Source of the DNA: NCEH01 sp043195135
Lineage (GTDB): Bacteria; Pseudomonadota; Alphaproteobacteria; Rhizobiales; Xanthobacteraceae
Assembly: GCF_043195135.1 (NCBI RefSeq)
Contig: NZ_JBAFWP010000003.1
Reading direction: 5' to 3' (one strand)
DNA length: 64,000 nt
Shown: piece by piece, positions 54,708 through 63,300 of the stretch
How positions within the stretch are numbered: the stretch's first letter is position 1
Layout of the letters: the number at the start of each line of letters is the position of its first letter
Notes under the pieces: generated by a model
What the model saw: only the letters and a program-made list of their open reading frames with translations
What the model was told of the DNA's origin: nothing
Database searches by the model: none
Made by a program: the position numbers and the translations under genes

Positions 54708-54767
54708 ATTTCGCCGGGCGGATGGGAATTTCGCCGGGCAGACGGGAATTTCTGCCCGGCACACGGA
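54708..54767. repeat. Three 20-bp tandem repeats before the L,D-transpeptidase-like gene
   Basis: Units beginning ATTTCGCCGGGC at 54708 and 54728, and a diverged third copy ATTTCTGCCCGGC at 54748. They end one base before the proposed start codon at 54769, so they occupy the expected ribosome binding site. Confidence 0.82.
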
Positions 54768-54768
54768 C

Positions 54769-55497
54769 ATGGGACACGACGAAATCATGATCATGCACGA
54801 TCGGAATGCCGGTGCCGGCAAGACGAACGAGGCCGCCCTGATCGCGCCTCGGGCGGGACATCTCAACCGCCGCTCGTTTCTGGCGGGCTCGGCCGCGACG
54901 TTCGGCGCGCTGGCCCTCGCCGGTTGCGCCTCTTCCGACTATATGAGCCTCGCCGAGGCGCAGAAGGTCTACGGGCCGGTGCCGACGGAGAAATTCCCGA
55001 TCCCGGCGGTGGATGTCAGCAAGGTCAATCCGAAATATTTCCGCAAGACCGTTCCCTACGAGACCAAGGAAGCGGTCGGCACGATCATCGTCGATCCCAG
55101 CAATTACTATGTCTACCGCATCGAGGACGAGGGCAAGGCCACCCGCTATGGGGCGAATGTCGGCCGCGCCGGGTTCCTGTGGAGCGGCGACGCCTATGTC
55201 GGGCGCAAGAGCGAATGGGCGACCTGGACGCCGCCCAAGGAGATGATCAAGCGCCAGCCCGAGGCGGCCAAATGGGCCAACGGCATGCCGGGCGGCCTCG
55301 ACAATCCGCTCGGCGCGCGCACGCTGCATCTCTACCAGAACGGCGTCTACACGCTTTACACGATCTATGCCTCCAGCGATCCCGAGTCGATCGGCTCGGG
55401 CGTGACGAGCGGCTGCGTGGGCCTGCTCAGCCAGGACATGATCGATCTGTACGACCGCACGCCGGTCAAGACGAAGGTGGTCGTCCTGGCCGCCTAG
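54769..55497 (+). CDS. L,D-transpeptidase-like Tat lipoprotein with altered active site
   Basis: A 242-residue protein with a Tat signal (LNRRSFLAGSAATFG) leading to a lipobox LALAGC, so it is probably exported folded and lipid-anchored. The YkuD domain follows (about residues 95-240, GTIIVDPSNYYVYRIEDEGK onward) and aligns closely with the active paralogue at 12096. However, the catalytic His motif IHGTNEP is TIYASSDP here, and SSGCFRM is TSGCVGL, so His and Arg are replaced by Tyr and Gly while the Cys remains. It may be a catalytically impaired structural or binding protein, or use other residues. The start is uncertain among ATGs at 54769, 54787 and 54793; none has a good ribosome binding site. 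Confidence 0.85.
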   Translation: MGHDEIMIMHDRNAGAGKTNEAALIAPRAGHLNRRSFLAGSAATFGALALAGCASSDYMSLAEAQKVYGPVPTEKFPIPAVDVSKVNPKYFRKTVPYETKEAVGTIIVDPSNYYVYRIEDEGKATRYGANVGRAGFLWSGDAYVGRKSEWATWTPPKEMIKRQPEAAKWANGMPGGLDNPLGARTLHLYQNGVYTLYTIYASSDPESIGSGVTSGCVGLLSQDMIDLYDRTPVKTKVVVLAA

Positions 55498-55915
55498 GTC
55501 GGATCGACATTCCTAGCCCGGCGCCCTTTCAAGAGCATTGGCGCCCTTGCAAGCGCTATCGTCATGCACGGGCTTGGCCCGTGATCCACGCGGATCCGAT
55601 GGCATCGGCGTTTCAAGGTCCGCGCGAGTGGCCCGGCGTGGAGGGCCGGCACAGGCCCGGCCATGACGACCGGTGAAAGAACGACAAAAGCACGCACCTG
55701 CTGCCTGGCGCCTCGACGATAAACCGGGCCGCTGGGTGTCGATCGGCCCTTGCCCTGCGGGGCGGGCGTATCTGGACACGGGGGCTGGACACGGGGCTTG
55801 CCCGGGCGGCGGGCTCATGACGCTTGTTGGAGCGTGCCGGTTCGCCTGCGGGCCTCAGCACGCGCCGAGAGCTGGGTGAGCGCTCCGGATTCCTGAGAAA
55901 GACCTGGGAATCGAA
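55498..55915. other. Intergenic region with a REP-like element
   Basis: 418 bases between the L,D-transpeptidase-like gene and the tRNA gene. It contains the palindromic element at 55560-55675 and no credible coding region. Confidence 0.6.
55560..55675. repeat. REP-like intergenic palindromic element
   Basis: Two opposing palindromic ends, CGTCATGCACGGGCTTGGCC at about 55560 and its mirror GGCACAGGCCCGGCCATGACG at about 55648-55668 (21 bases, named here only by its ends GGCACAGG and GCCATGACG), flank a spacer with GATCCACGCGGATC. This architecture, with CGTCATG outer ends and GGCC/CCGG inner arms, is a frequent intergenic repeat in Hyphomicrobiales. Confidence 0.75.
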
Positions 55916-55990
55916 TGGAGCGGGCGATGGGAATCGAACCCACGACATACAGCTTGGGAAGCTGTCGTTCTACCACTGAACTACGCCCGC
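55916..55990 (-). tRNA. tRNA-Gly (anticodon CCC)
   Basis: A complete cloverleaf on the minus strand: acceptor GCGGGCG/CGCCCGC, D arm GTTC-AGTGGTA-GAAC, anticodon arm ACAGC-TTCCCAA-GCTGT, T arm GTGGG-TTCGATT-CCCAT. The discriminator is T and CCA is encoded. The anticodon CCC (55956-55958) reads GGG glycine codons. Confidence 0.97.
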
Positions 55991-56623
55991 AACGCCGCAA
56001 GGATCAACCGGGTCCTTGAGGAAATAGGCCTGAGAAAAACAGCGCCGACCCCGATCGCGAAGCGCGGCGCGGGCTTCATCCTTTAGCAAAGGCCGCCCGT
56101 CCCTGTCCATCCCCCGGCATCGGTGCGCGGAAGCCGGGCGGAATGCGTGCAGGCGCGGAGAAAATTTAACCAAGGGATGCAATAGAAGGAGCGGGAGGTC
56201 CGTTTGGCCGGTCGACATCGACCGCCGCACGGGCAGGATATCGGACGGAAACTCAGCTGCGGGTCGGATGCCTGAGGCATCGGCACCTGCAACTGCCGGG
56301 GGGACGTGGAGATGAGGTCCACCATTGCAGGGATGGGACCACGGGAAACCGATCGGCCGGGGTCTGATACGCACGCCGAAACGGCCCTCGCAGGTCGATT
56401 CGCCGCGCCGCAAGGGAATAATCTCCGCCACCGGTATTCTGGTAAGTTTGATTCTCCTTGCGCTCTAGCTATCCACAGGATATCCAACACTTTCCTGTCC
56501 ATAGTCCTAAAAGCAGAACGCGGCGTCCGGGGTTGTCGGTGGGGGATTTCAAACACCCATCTTCCAGTGCAGCCGAGCCGATACGAGAAGACGCCCCGCA
56601 CAATTCCTTTTCGAGACACGACG
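55991..56623. other. Upstream region of the exopolysaccharide operon
   Basis: 633 bases divergent between tRNA-Gly and the BcsB-like gene. No credible gene is seen; the minus-strand open frames here are Arg/Ser/Pro-rich and unlike proteins. The segment at about 56430-56520 is less GC-rich and is the likely promoter zone. One near-match to a DnaA box (CTATCCACA, 56469-56477) is present but isolated. Confidence 0.55.
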
Positions 56624-59017
56624 ATGATTAAGCATACGGGTCATTTGCGGGTCCTGCTTGCCATCGCGGCGATGGCTCCGGCCTATGCCGCGACGGGTGC
56701 GCGCGCCCAGAGCCAGCCCCTGCCGGCCCGCAGTGTCCCATCCCCGGCCCAGACGGCCCAGGTCCAGACGGCCCAGGCCCAGACGGGACAAGCCCAGACG
56801 GCGCAGGCCCAGACCGGGCAGCCCCCCGCGGGACAGGCGCAATCGCCGCAAGCCCAGCCGGTCGCCGGTCCCGCACCCCAGGCCGCGCCGGCTCCGGAAA
56901 CCCCGACGGCGGCGCTCGCCCGCCTCGCCAGCGACCGCGCGATCACCGTCAGCTTGAACCTGGAAGACCTCGGCATCGACCGGCCCATCTCCCTGTGGGG
57001 CATGGACGCGCGGCGTGAGATCTTCCTGCCCGTGCCCGCCGGCGTGCGCATCCGTGATGCCCAGATCAAGCTCGACGGACGCTATCTGCGCGGCGACGGC
57101 GGCCATACCACCTATGTGGTCTCGGTGGACGGCACCCCGCAATTCTCGCGTCCGGTGGAGGGCGACAAGGGCATCGTCTCGGAAATCCTGCCGATTTCCG
57201 GCGACATCCGCCCGACCGGCTTCGTCAATCTGAACCTCGCCTGGTCGTCGGTCATCTCCCAGGAATTGTGCGGCGACGAGCGCTCCATCGGCAATATCCT
57301 GGAATTCAATCCGGCCACACGGTTCACTTATACCTATAACGCCTCGGACATCCGCGACCTCGCCACCGCCTGGAGCGCGCTGCCGCCCCGCCCGGTGATC
57401 CTGATCCCGCCGGGCGAACTCTCCAAGGCGACCTATGACGCCGCATGGCGCATCGGCACCGTGCTCCAGCAGGCCGGCAAGCTGCCGCGCATCGCCGTCA
57501 TGCCCGGCGTCGGGCAGGAGGTGGACACCTCCGGCATCGTGCTGTCGCCCGGCCTCGCCGCGCTGCCGGCCTTCGCCGCCTTCTCCGGCGGCGGCCGCCA
57601 CCGCATCGCCAGCCGGGCCGAACTCGGCGCCTATATCGCGCTCGCCCGGCAAGGCGGCTTCTCGGCCGATTTCGTCATCGAGGACCCGAGCATCCGCGAT
57701 CAGATGGACCAGGCCGTGCGCGCCCTGGAAGACGATCTGCGCTCCGGCTCGGCCGACAATGCCAGCGCGTTCGCGCCCCTGCGCGCCCAGCTCATGGCGA
57801 ATGCTGCCCAGGGCGACGACAATGTCCGCCTCGTGACCATCGCCGGCAAGCCGGTCATCGCCATTTCCGCCCAGGCGGCGGCGCAGGCCTCGGGCGTCCT
57901 ATCCGACCTGTGGCGCCAGATGCTGGTGGTGCCCGCCGCCAACGTGCGCGTCGCCACGACGCCCGATTTCTCCGGCGTCACCTCCATCGATCTCTCGCGC
58001 CTCGGCGGCCGCACCGGCACCTTCGACGTGCTCGCCCGCGGCGACTGGAGCGCCACCTTCGATCTCGGCACCCTGCTGGGCGGCGGGCGCGTGCCGTCCG
58101 AATTCCTGGTGGACGTCTCGGCCGCCCCGAGCGCGGGCGATTCCGCGCCCATCGCCTCGATCATGCTGAACGACTATCTGCTCGGGGCCCGGCGGCTCTC
58201 CGCCAACGGCATCACCGAGCGCATCCCGGTCCAGGTGCCGCGCTATGCGCTCGCGGCCCGCAACGTGCTGAAGATCTCGTTCCAGCGCCAGCCCATGAGC
58301 GACCGCTGCCGCGAGACGCCCCAGGCGTTCCCGGTGGCGGTGCTGCCGTCCAGCCGCGCGGTGCTGGTGGATGCCCCCTCCACCATCGATTTCTTCGGCG
58401 CCATGCCGCGCCTCGCCACCCGCGCGAACGTCATCGTCCCGCAAGCCTATCTGCGCGACCCCGCGACCCTGCGCCGGGTGATTTCGCTCGCCGTGGCCTC
58501 GGGCGTGACGCCCGAGCGCGCCATCCTCACCGTGGCCGGCGACGGCGCCGAGATCACCCCGGACGGCGCCTTCCTGGCGATCGACACACGGATCGGCAAT
58601 GTGGCGAGCAAGGTGAAGGTGGAAGGCAGCCGCCTCGCGATCAACGGCAGCAACGAGCAGACCATGCTGGACGTGGGCTCGCTCAACAATCTCGGCGTGA
58701 TCGAGGCGGTGATGTCGGGCCGGCAGATCGGCCTCGTCTACCGCACCATCGGCGCCAACGCCCCGGACTGGAAAAAGCCGTTCCTGCTGACCGCCGGCGA
58801 CATCAGCCTGCTCGCCTCCACGGGACCGGCGGTGACTCTCGACACCAATTCGGCCACACTCACGCGGGACACGGCCGGGGAGAGCGATGCGTTCAGCAGC
58901 TTCCTCAAGCGCGGTCCCGCCTGGGGACCGGCGGCCGTGGGCGTGGCGATCCTGCTGTTCCTGCTGTTCGTGGTCCTCGCCCAGCGGGCACGCCGGCGCA
59001 CGCGAGAGGAACCGTGA
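56624..59017 (+). CDS. BcsB-like periplasmic polysaccharide-synthase subunit
   Basis: A 797-residue exported and membrane-anchored protein. The signal peptide (about 1-28, ending GARAQ) is followed by a Gln/Ala/Thr-rich repeat tail (about 29-85). A large periplasmic body (about 95-750) resembles BcsB, the cellulose synthase regulatory subunit: alternating carbohydrate-binding and flavodoxin-like units, with FLPVPAGVRIRDAQIKLDGRYL, ELCGDERSIGN and a second half beginning VRVATTPDF. One C-terminal helix (about 766-786) ends in a basic tail RARRRTREEP, as in BcsB, where this helix docks on the glycosyltransferase. The next gene encodes such a glycosyltransferase 25 bases later. No bcsA, bcsZ or bcsC is present, so the product is probably not cellulose. 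The ATG is chosen because the signal peptide starts there. Confidence 0.85.
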   Translation: MIKHTGHLRVLLAIAAMAPAYAATGARAQSQPLPARSVPSPAQTAQVQTAQAQTGQAQTAQAQTGQPPAGQAQSPQAQPVAGPAPQAAPAPETPTAALARLASDRAITVSLNLEDLGIDRPISLWGMDARREIFLPVPAGVRIRDAQIKLDGRYLRGDGGHTTYVVSVDGTPQFSRPVEGDKGIVSEILPISGDIRPTGFVNLNLAWSSVISQELCGDERSIGNILEFNPATRFTYTYNASDIRDLATAWSALPPRPVILIPPGELSKATYDAAWRIGTVLQQAGKLPRIAVMPGVGQEVDTSGIVLSPGLAALPAFAAFSGGGRHRIASRAELGAYIALARQGGFSADFVIEDPSIRDQMDQAVRALEDDLRSGSADNASAFAPLRAQLMANAAQGDDNVRLVTIAGKPVIAISAQAAAQASGVLSDLWRQMLVVPAANVRVATTPDFSGVTSIDLSRLGGRTGTFDVLARGDWSATFDLGTLLGGGRVPSEFLVDVSAAPSAGDSAPIASIMLNDYLLGARRLSANGITERIPVQVPRYALAARNVLKISFQRQPMSDRCRETPQAFPVAVLPSSRAVLVDAPSTIDFFGAMPRLATRANVIVPQAYLRDPATLRRVISLAVASGVTPERAILTVAGDGAEITPDGAFLAIDTRIGNVASKVKVEGSRLAINGSNEQTMLDVGSLNNLGVIEAVMSGRQIGLVYRTIGANAPDWKKPFLLTAGDISLLASTGPAVTLDTNSATLTRDTAGESDAFSSFLKRGPAWGPAAVGVAILLFLLFVVLAQRARRRTREEP
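56750..56830 (+). repeat. Tandem repeats encoding QTAQAQTGQ in the BcsB-like protein
   Basis: About five units of 15 bp of the type CAGACGGCCCAGGTC encode repeated QTAQ/QTGQ pairs directly after the signal peptide. They probably form a flexible linker between the signal peptide and the folded body. Confidence 0.78.
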
Positions 59018-59042
59018 TGCCTGACGAAGGCGGCGTTGCGTG

Positions 59043-61160
59043 ATGGCATATCTTCTCACCTACGGCGCGGCGGATTATTACGCCGCCCTGGAATGGGTCG
59101 CGGCCGTGGTCGCGATCATCATCCTGATTTCGAGTCTGGATGACCTGTTCATCGACGTCTATTTCTGGGTGCGCGAAACCTATCGCGCGCTCACCATCAA
59201 GCGCGTCTATCGCCCGCTCACCGTCGAGCAATTGCTGGAGCGGCCCGAGCAGCCGTTCGCGATCATGATCCCCGCCTGGCTGGAAGCGGACGTGATCGCC
59301 GGCATGCTGGAGACGCTGGTCGATACGCTCGATTATCGCGAGTACACGATCTTCGTCGGCACCTATCCCAACGACGCCGCCACCATCGTCGAAGTCGAGC
59401 GCATGCGCCGGCGCATCAAGCAATTGCAACGCGTGGAGGTGCCCCATCCCGGCCCCACCTCCAAGGCCGACTGCCTCAACTGGGTGGTCCAGGCCATTTT
59501 CCTGTACGAGCAGGAAAAGGGCATGGAATTCACCGGGGTGATCCTGCACGACAGCGAGGACGTGACACACCCGCTGGAAATGCGCCTGTTCAACTATCTG
59601 ATCCCGCGCAAGGACCTCATCCAGCTGCCGGTGATCTCGCTGGAACGCGAATGGTTCGAGCTGGTCGCCGGCACCTATATGGACGAGTTCGCCGAATGGC
59701 ACGCCAAGGACCTGCCGGTGCGCGAGAGCATCTCCGGCATGGTGCCCTCGGCGGGGGTGGGCACCGGCTTCTCGCGCCGCGCCCTGCTGGCGCTCTGCGA
59801 CACCAACAACAACCGGCCGTTCAACACCGAAAGCGTGACCGAGGATTATGACATCGGCATGCGCCTGTCGCGCCTCGGCATGCGGTCCATCTTCGTGCGC
59901 TTCCCCGTGAAGTACCAGGTGAAGCGCTATTCCTGGCTGGGCAGCGGCGTGCACACCACCACGCTCGACATGCCGCTGTGCGTGCGGGAATACTTCCCCG
60001 ACACGTTCCGCGCCGCCTATCGCCAGCGCGCCCGCTGGACGCTGGGCATCGCTTTGCAGAGCTGGCGCCAGCAGGGCTGGCCGGGCTCGCTCGCGACGAA
60101 ATACCTGCTGGTGCGCGACCGCAAGTCGATCATCACCTCCATCGTCAGCACGCTGGCCTATTTCCTGGTGCTGAATTTCGTCGGCTTCTACATCGCCGCC
60201 GAGCTGGGCGCCTGGACCCTGCGCTACCCGCCGCTGTTCACCGAGAACAGCTGGATTCTCTACATCCTGTGGTTCAACACCTTCGCCCTGCTGCTGCGCA
60301 TCGGCCAGCGGGGCTATTTCGTCTGGCGCCTGTACGGCTGGCAACAGGCGGTGCTCTCGGTGCCGCGCCTCGTGGTGTGCAATGCCGTGAACTTCATGGC
60401 GACCCTGCGCGCCTGGCGCATCTTCATCCGGACCTCGCTGTTCGGGCAGCCCGTGACATGGGACAAGACCATGCACGCCTTCCCGACCGCCGACGAATTG
60501 CTGCTGCGCCGCCGCCGGCTGGGCGATCTCCTGATGTCCTGGCAGGTGCTGGACGAAGCCCGCCTCGAACACGCCCTGACGCTCCAAGCCGAGCGCGACA
60601 TTCCCCTCGGCCGGCTGCTGATCTTCCAGGGCTGGCTCGACGACGAAACCCTGGCGGAAGCGATTTCCGCCCAGGCGGACCTGCCGCGGGCCCATCTCGA
60701 TGCGGCGACCGTCGCACGGTACGGCCGGCTGGTCGATCTTGCCCTGTGCGTGCGCCATCGGTTCATCTTCCTCGGCGCCGACGACGGCACGCCGCGCATC
60801 GCCGTGGGCGGTCCGCTGAAGCCGGAGGTCCTCACCCTGCTCACGCCGGTCCTCGGCGGCGCGCCCGAACAGATGATCGCCCGCGAAAGCGAGATCGCGG
60901 CCGCCCTGCGGCTGCTGACGGAACAGGGCGACACCTTCGAGACGACCGAAAAGGGCAGCGTGCCCCTGCTCGGGGACCTGCTGATCGAGCAGGGCCTGCT
61001 GCAGCGGGCCGCGTTCGACGCCGCCATGGAGGATTATCGTCCCGAGCGCGACGGCCGCATCGGCGACCATCTGGTCGCGCGGGGCGTCGTCACCCGCGAG
61101 GCCGTCGAGACCGCGCAGGCGGAGCAGCGGCGGCGGTTCGAGCAATTGGCCGCCGTATGA
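59043..61160 (+). CDS. NfrB-like membrane glycosyltransferase with tandem MshEN c-di-GMP modules
   Basis: A 705-residue protein. An N-terminal helix (about 17-35) precedes a GT2-type cytoplasmic domain (about 70-330) with FAIMIPAWLEADVI, the acidic HDSEDVTHP, TEDYDIGMRLSRLG (TED base motif) and RQRARWTLGIAL (Q/RxxRW motif). Three to four helices follow (about 355-450). From about 491 to 550 and 640 to 700 lie two MshEN-type units with the RLGxxLxxxxLLxxxxLxxAL...Q...LGxxL pattern (RRLGDLLMSWQVLDEARLEH; LLGDLLIEQGLLQRAAFDAA), which bind c-di-GMP in MshE and NfrB. NfrB of E. coli makes a secreted glycan (NGR) in response to c-di-GMP. By homology this is the polymerase of the operon; the sugar is unknown. 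The ATG lies 25 bases after the BcsB-like gene. Confidence 0.87.
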   Translation: MAYLLTYGAADYYAALEWVAAVVAIIILISSLDDLFIDVYFWVRETYRALTIKRVYRPLTVEQLLERPEQPFAIMIPAWLEADVIAGMLETLVDTLDYREYTIFVGTYPNDAATIVEVERMRRRIKQLQRVEVPHPGPTSKADCLNWVVQAIFLYEQEKGMEFTGVILHDSEDVTHPLEMRLFNYLIPRKDLIQLPVISLEREWFELVAGTYMDEFAEWHAKDLPVRESISGMVPSAGVGTGFSRRALLALCDTNNNRPFNTESVTEDYDIGMRLSRLGMRSIFVRFPVKYQVKRYSWLGSGVHTTTLDMPLCVREYFPDTFRAAYRQRARWTLGIALQSWRQQGWPGSLATKYLLVRDRKSIITSIVSTLAYFLVLNFVGFYIAAELGAWTLRYPPLFTENSWILYILWFNTFALLLRIGQRGYFVWRLYGWQQAVLSVPRLVVCNAVNFMATLRAWRIFIRTSLFGQPVTWDKTMHAFPTADELLLRRRRLGDLLMSWQVLDEARLEHALTLQAERDIPLGRLLIFQGWLDDETLAEAISAQADLPRAHLDAATVARYGRLVDLALCVRHRFIFLGADDGTPRIAVGGPLKPEVLTLLTPVLGGAPEQMIARESEIAAALRLLTEQGDTFETTEKGSVPLLGDLLIEQGLLQRAAFDAAMEDYRPERDGRIGDHLVARGVVTREAVETAQAEQRRRFEQLAAV

Positions 61161-61188
61161 CCGGCCCCTCCAGATGGGATGTCGTTCG

Positions 61189-61875
61189 ATGACCCATGTT
61201 CCGAGCACCACCGTTCTCGCCGCCCTGCTGAGCCTGGTGGCCGGCGACGCTTTCGCCCAGGCGACGCCGCTCACGCGCCTCTATGCGGCCAAGCCCCCGG
61301 CGGGCTCGGCCTTCGTGCGCGTGCTCAATCCCACCGACGCGCCGCTGGTGGTGGGGCTGGGCGAAGGGGCGAAGGCGACCCTCGGTCCGGGCGGCCCCCG
61401 CGCCAGCGTCTATCGCGTCGTGCCGGGCGGCAGGCCGGTTTCCGTCACGGCGGACGGCAAGCCGGTCTCCGGCGCCGCGAGCCCCGCCGCCGACGGATTC
61501 TCAACCCTGGTCCTGCTGCCCGAAGGCGCCGGCTTCCGCCTGGAAGCGCTGGCGGATTCCACCGAGGGCCGGGACGATCTGAAAGCCATGCTGCGCTTCT
61601 ACGCGCTCGCGCCCGGCTGCACCGCCACGCTCGCGGTGGCCGACGGGCCGACCGTGTTCGACGCGGTGCCCGCCATGGCGAGCCGCCAGCGGGCGATCAA
61701 TCCGGTGGAAGCGAGCCTCGTCGGGCGCTGCGGGGATGCGGTCTCCGCGCCGCTGAAACTGCCGCAGCTCAAGGCCGGGGACCATTACAGCCTGTTCCTC
61801 GTGGGCACCGCGCAGGCCCCCGTGCTTGCCGGCCAGAACGATGAGACCGAACCCTATCGCGGCCCCGCCAACTGA
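61189..61875 (+). CDS. AlgF-like protein of polysaccharide O-acetylation
   Basis: A 228-residue exported protein with a signal peptide (about residues 1-22, ending GDAFAQA). It has two AlgF-like beta domains: LTRLYAAKPPAGSAFVRVLNP at the start of the mature part, which is the AlgF signature, and a second domain from about residue 120 (LRFYALAPGCTATLAVAD). AlgF is a periplasmic adaptor in alginate acetylation in Pseudomonas and interacts with AlgJ and AlgX. Assignment is supported by the following MBOAT and SGNH genes. An ATG at 61174 would add five residues. The gap to the next gene is 24 bases. Confidence 0.78.
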   Translation: MTHVPSTTVLAALLSLVAGDAFAQATPLTRLYAAKPPAGSAFVRVLNPTDAPLVVGLGEGAKATLGPGGPRASVYRVVPGGRPVSVTADGKPVSGAASPAADGFSTLVLLPEGAGFRLEALADSTEGRDDLKAMLRFYALAPGCTATLAVADGPTVFDAVPAMASRQRAINPVEASLVGRCGDAVSAPLKLPQLKAGDHYSLFLVGTAQAPVLAGQNDETEPYRGPAN

Positions 61876-61899
61876 GCGCGAAAGGGCTATCGGTCCGCA

Positions 61900-63285
61900 A
61901 TGGTCTTCGCCAGCGACAGCTTCATCTTCCTCTTCCTGCCGGTGTTCCTGGTCGCCTACGGCCTGACGCCGGCGCGCTGGCGCAACCTGACGCTGCTCGG
62001 CTTTTCCTGGCTGTTCTATGCCTGGTGGCGGGTGGATTTTCTCCCCCTCATCGTCGGCATCGCGGTCTGGTCGTGGGTCACGGGCCTGTGGATCGCCCGG
62101 CGGGCGGAGCATGAGCGCGGCTGGCCGCTGTTCGTCGCCATCGCCGGTCCGCTCGCGGCGCTGATCTGGTTCAAATACGCCAATCTGTTCGCCGGAACCG
62201 CGATCGCGCTCGGCGCGCCGCTCACCGGCTGGCAGGCCATCGTGCTGCCCATCGGCCTGTCCTTCTTCGTCTTCGGCGCCATCTCCTATTCGGTGGACGT
62301 GTATCGCGGCACCGTGGCGGCGGAGCGCAGCTTCATCAATTACGCCACCTATCAATCCATGTTCGGGCACCTCGTGGCGGGTCCGGTGGTGCGCTATCAA
62401 TGGGTGGCGGACCGCCTGCACGCGCGCGCCTTCGACCGGGCGGAATTCGCCATCGGCGTGGAGCGCTTCATGCTCGGCTTCGCCCAGAAGGTGCTGATCG
62501 CCGACACCCTCGCGCCGATGGTGGACGCCGGCTATGCGCTCGCCCATCCGAGCGCGGCGGACGTGGCCCTGGCGGTGCTCGGCTATACTTTGCAGCTCTA
62601 TTTCGATTTCGCCGGCTACAGCTCCATGGCGATCGGGCTCGGCCTGATGGTGGGGCTGAAATTCCACGAGAATTTCGACAATCCCTATCTCTCCGTCACG
62701 CTCGCGGAATTCTGGCGCCGGTGGCACATCTCGCTGTCCACCTGGCTGCGCGACTATCTCTACATCCCGCTCGGCGGCAATCGCGGCGGGCTGTGGCGGC
62801 TGTGCGTCAACCTGATGATCACCATGGGCCTCGGCGGGCTGTGGCACGGGGCGAGCTGGACCTTCCTGGTGTGGGGCCTGTGGCACGGGCTCGGCCTCAT
62901 GATGCTGCGCCTCGCCGCCGCCGCCGGCCTCCCGAAGGCGCCGGCGGTGATCGGCCATGTGACGACGCTGGCGTTCGTGATGTTCGGATGGCTGCTGTTC
63001 CGCGCCCAGACCTGGGACGAATTCTCCATCGCCCTCAACGGCCTGATGGGGGCGAACGGGATGGCGCCGTCGCAGGAGTTCCTGGCCACCCTGCATCCCA
63101 CCATCGTCGCGACGCTGCTGCTGGGCATCGTCATGGTCTATGTGCCGCTGGTCGGCCGGTTCAGCGCGCCGGCGGCGCGCTTCGGCGCCGTGGTGCGCCT
63201 GTGGTCGGCGCTGCCGCTGTGGCTGGTGGCGGTGTGGGTGCTGCAGGGGCGCACCGTCGTGCCCTTCCTGTATTTCCAGTTCTGA
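61900..63285 (+). CDS. MBOAT family O-acyltransferase (AlgI-like)
   Basis: A 461-residue membrane protein with about 11 helices, the size of AlgI. MBOAT/AlgI signatures are VFASDSFIFLFLPVFLVAY at the N-terminus, FVFGAISYSVDVYRG, FGHLVAGPVVRY, LQLYFDFAGYSSMAIGLGLM, FWRRWHISLSTWLRDYLYIP and the catalytic His in LGGLWHGASWTFLVWGLWHG. AlgI moves acetyl groups across the inner membrane for O-acetylation of alginate or other exopolysaccharides. It is the third membrane component of this operon. Confidence 0.94.
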   Translation: MVFASDSFIFLFLPVFLVAYGLTPARWRNLTLLGFSWLFYAWWRVDFLPLIVGIAVWSWVTGLWIARRAEHERGWPLFVAIAGPLAALIWFKYANLFAGTAIALGAPLTGWQAIVLPIGLSFFVFGAISYSVDVYRGTVAAERSFINYATYQSMFGHLVAGPVVRYQWVADRLHARAFDRAEFAIGVERFMLGFAQKVLIADTLAPMVDAGYALAHPSAADVALAVLGYTLQLYFDFAGYSSMAIGLGLMVGLKFHENFDNPYLSVTLAEFWRRWHISLSTWLRDYLYIPLGGNRGGLWRLCVNLMITMGLGGLWHGASWTFLVWGLWHGLGLMMLRLAAAAGLPKAPAVIGHVTTLAFVMFGWLLFRAQTWDEFSIALNGLMGANGMAPSQEFLATLHPTIVATLLLGIVMVYVPLVGRFSAPAARFGAVVRLWSALPLWLVAVWVLQGRTVVPFLYFQF

Positions 63286-63300
63286 GCGGGGGAGACGGCG

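Noticed and set aside
56469..56477. DnaA-box-like CTATCCACA, considered with parS as a sign of an origin
   Set aside because: A single near-match without a cluster of boxes, an AT-rich unwinding element or origin genes is not evidence for oriC.
55970..56619. Minus-strand open frames of 153 and 178 codons between tRNA-Gly and the BcsB-like gene
   Set aside because: Arg/Ser/Pro/Cys-rich sequences without domains or ribosome binding sites; one overlaps the tRNA gene.
59017..59043. Eight-codon frame between the BcsB-like and glycosyltransferase genes
   Set aside because: It overlaps both stop and start codons, but at 8 codons it is most likely chance; at most it may help translational coupling.
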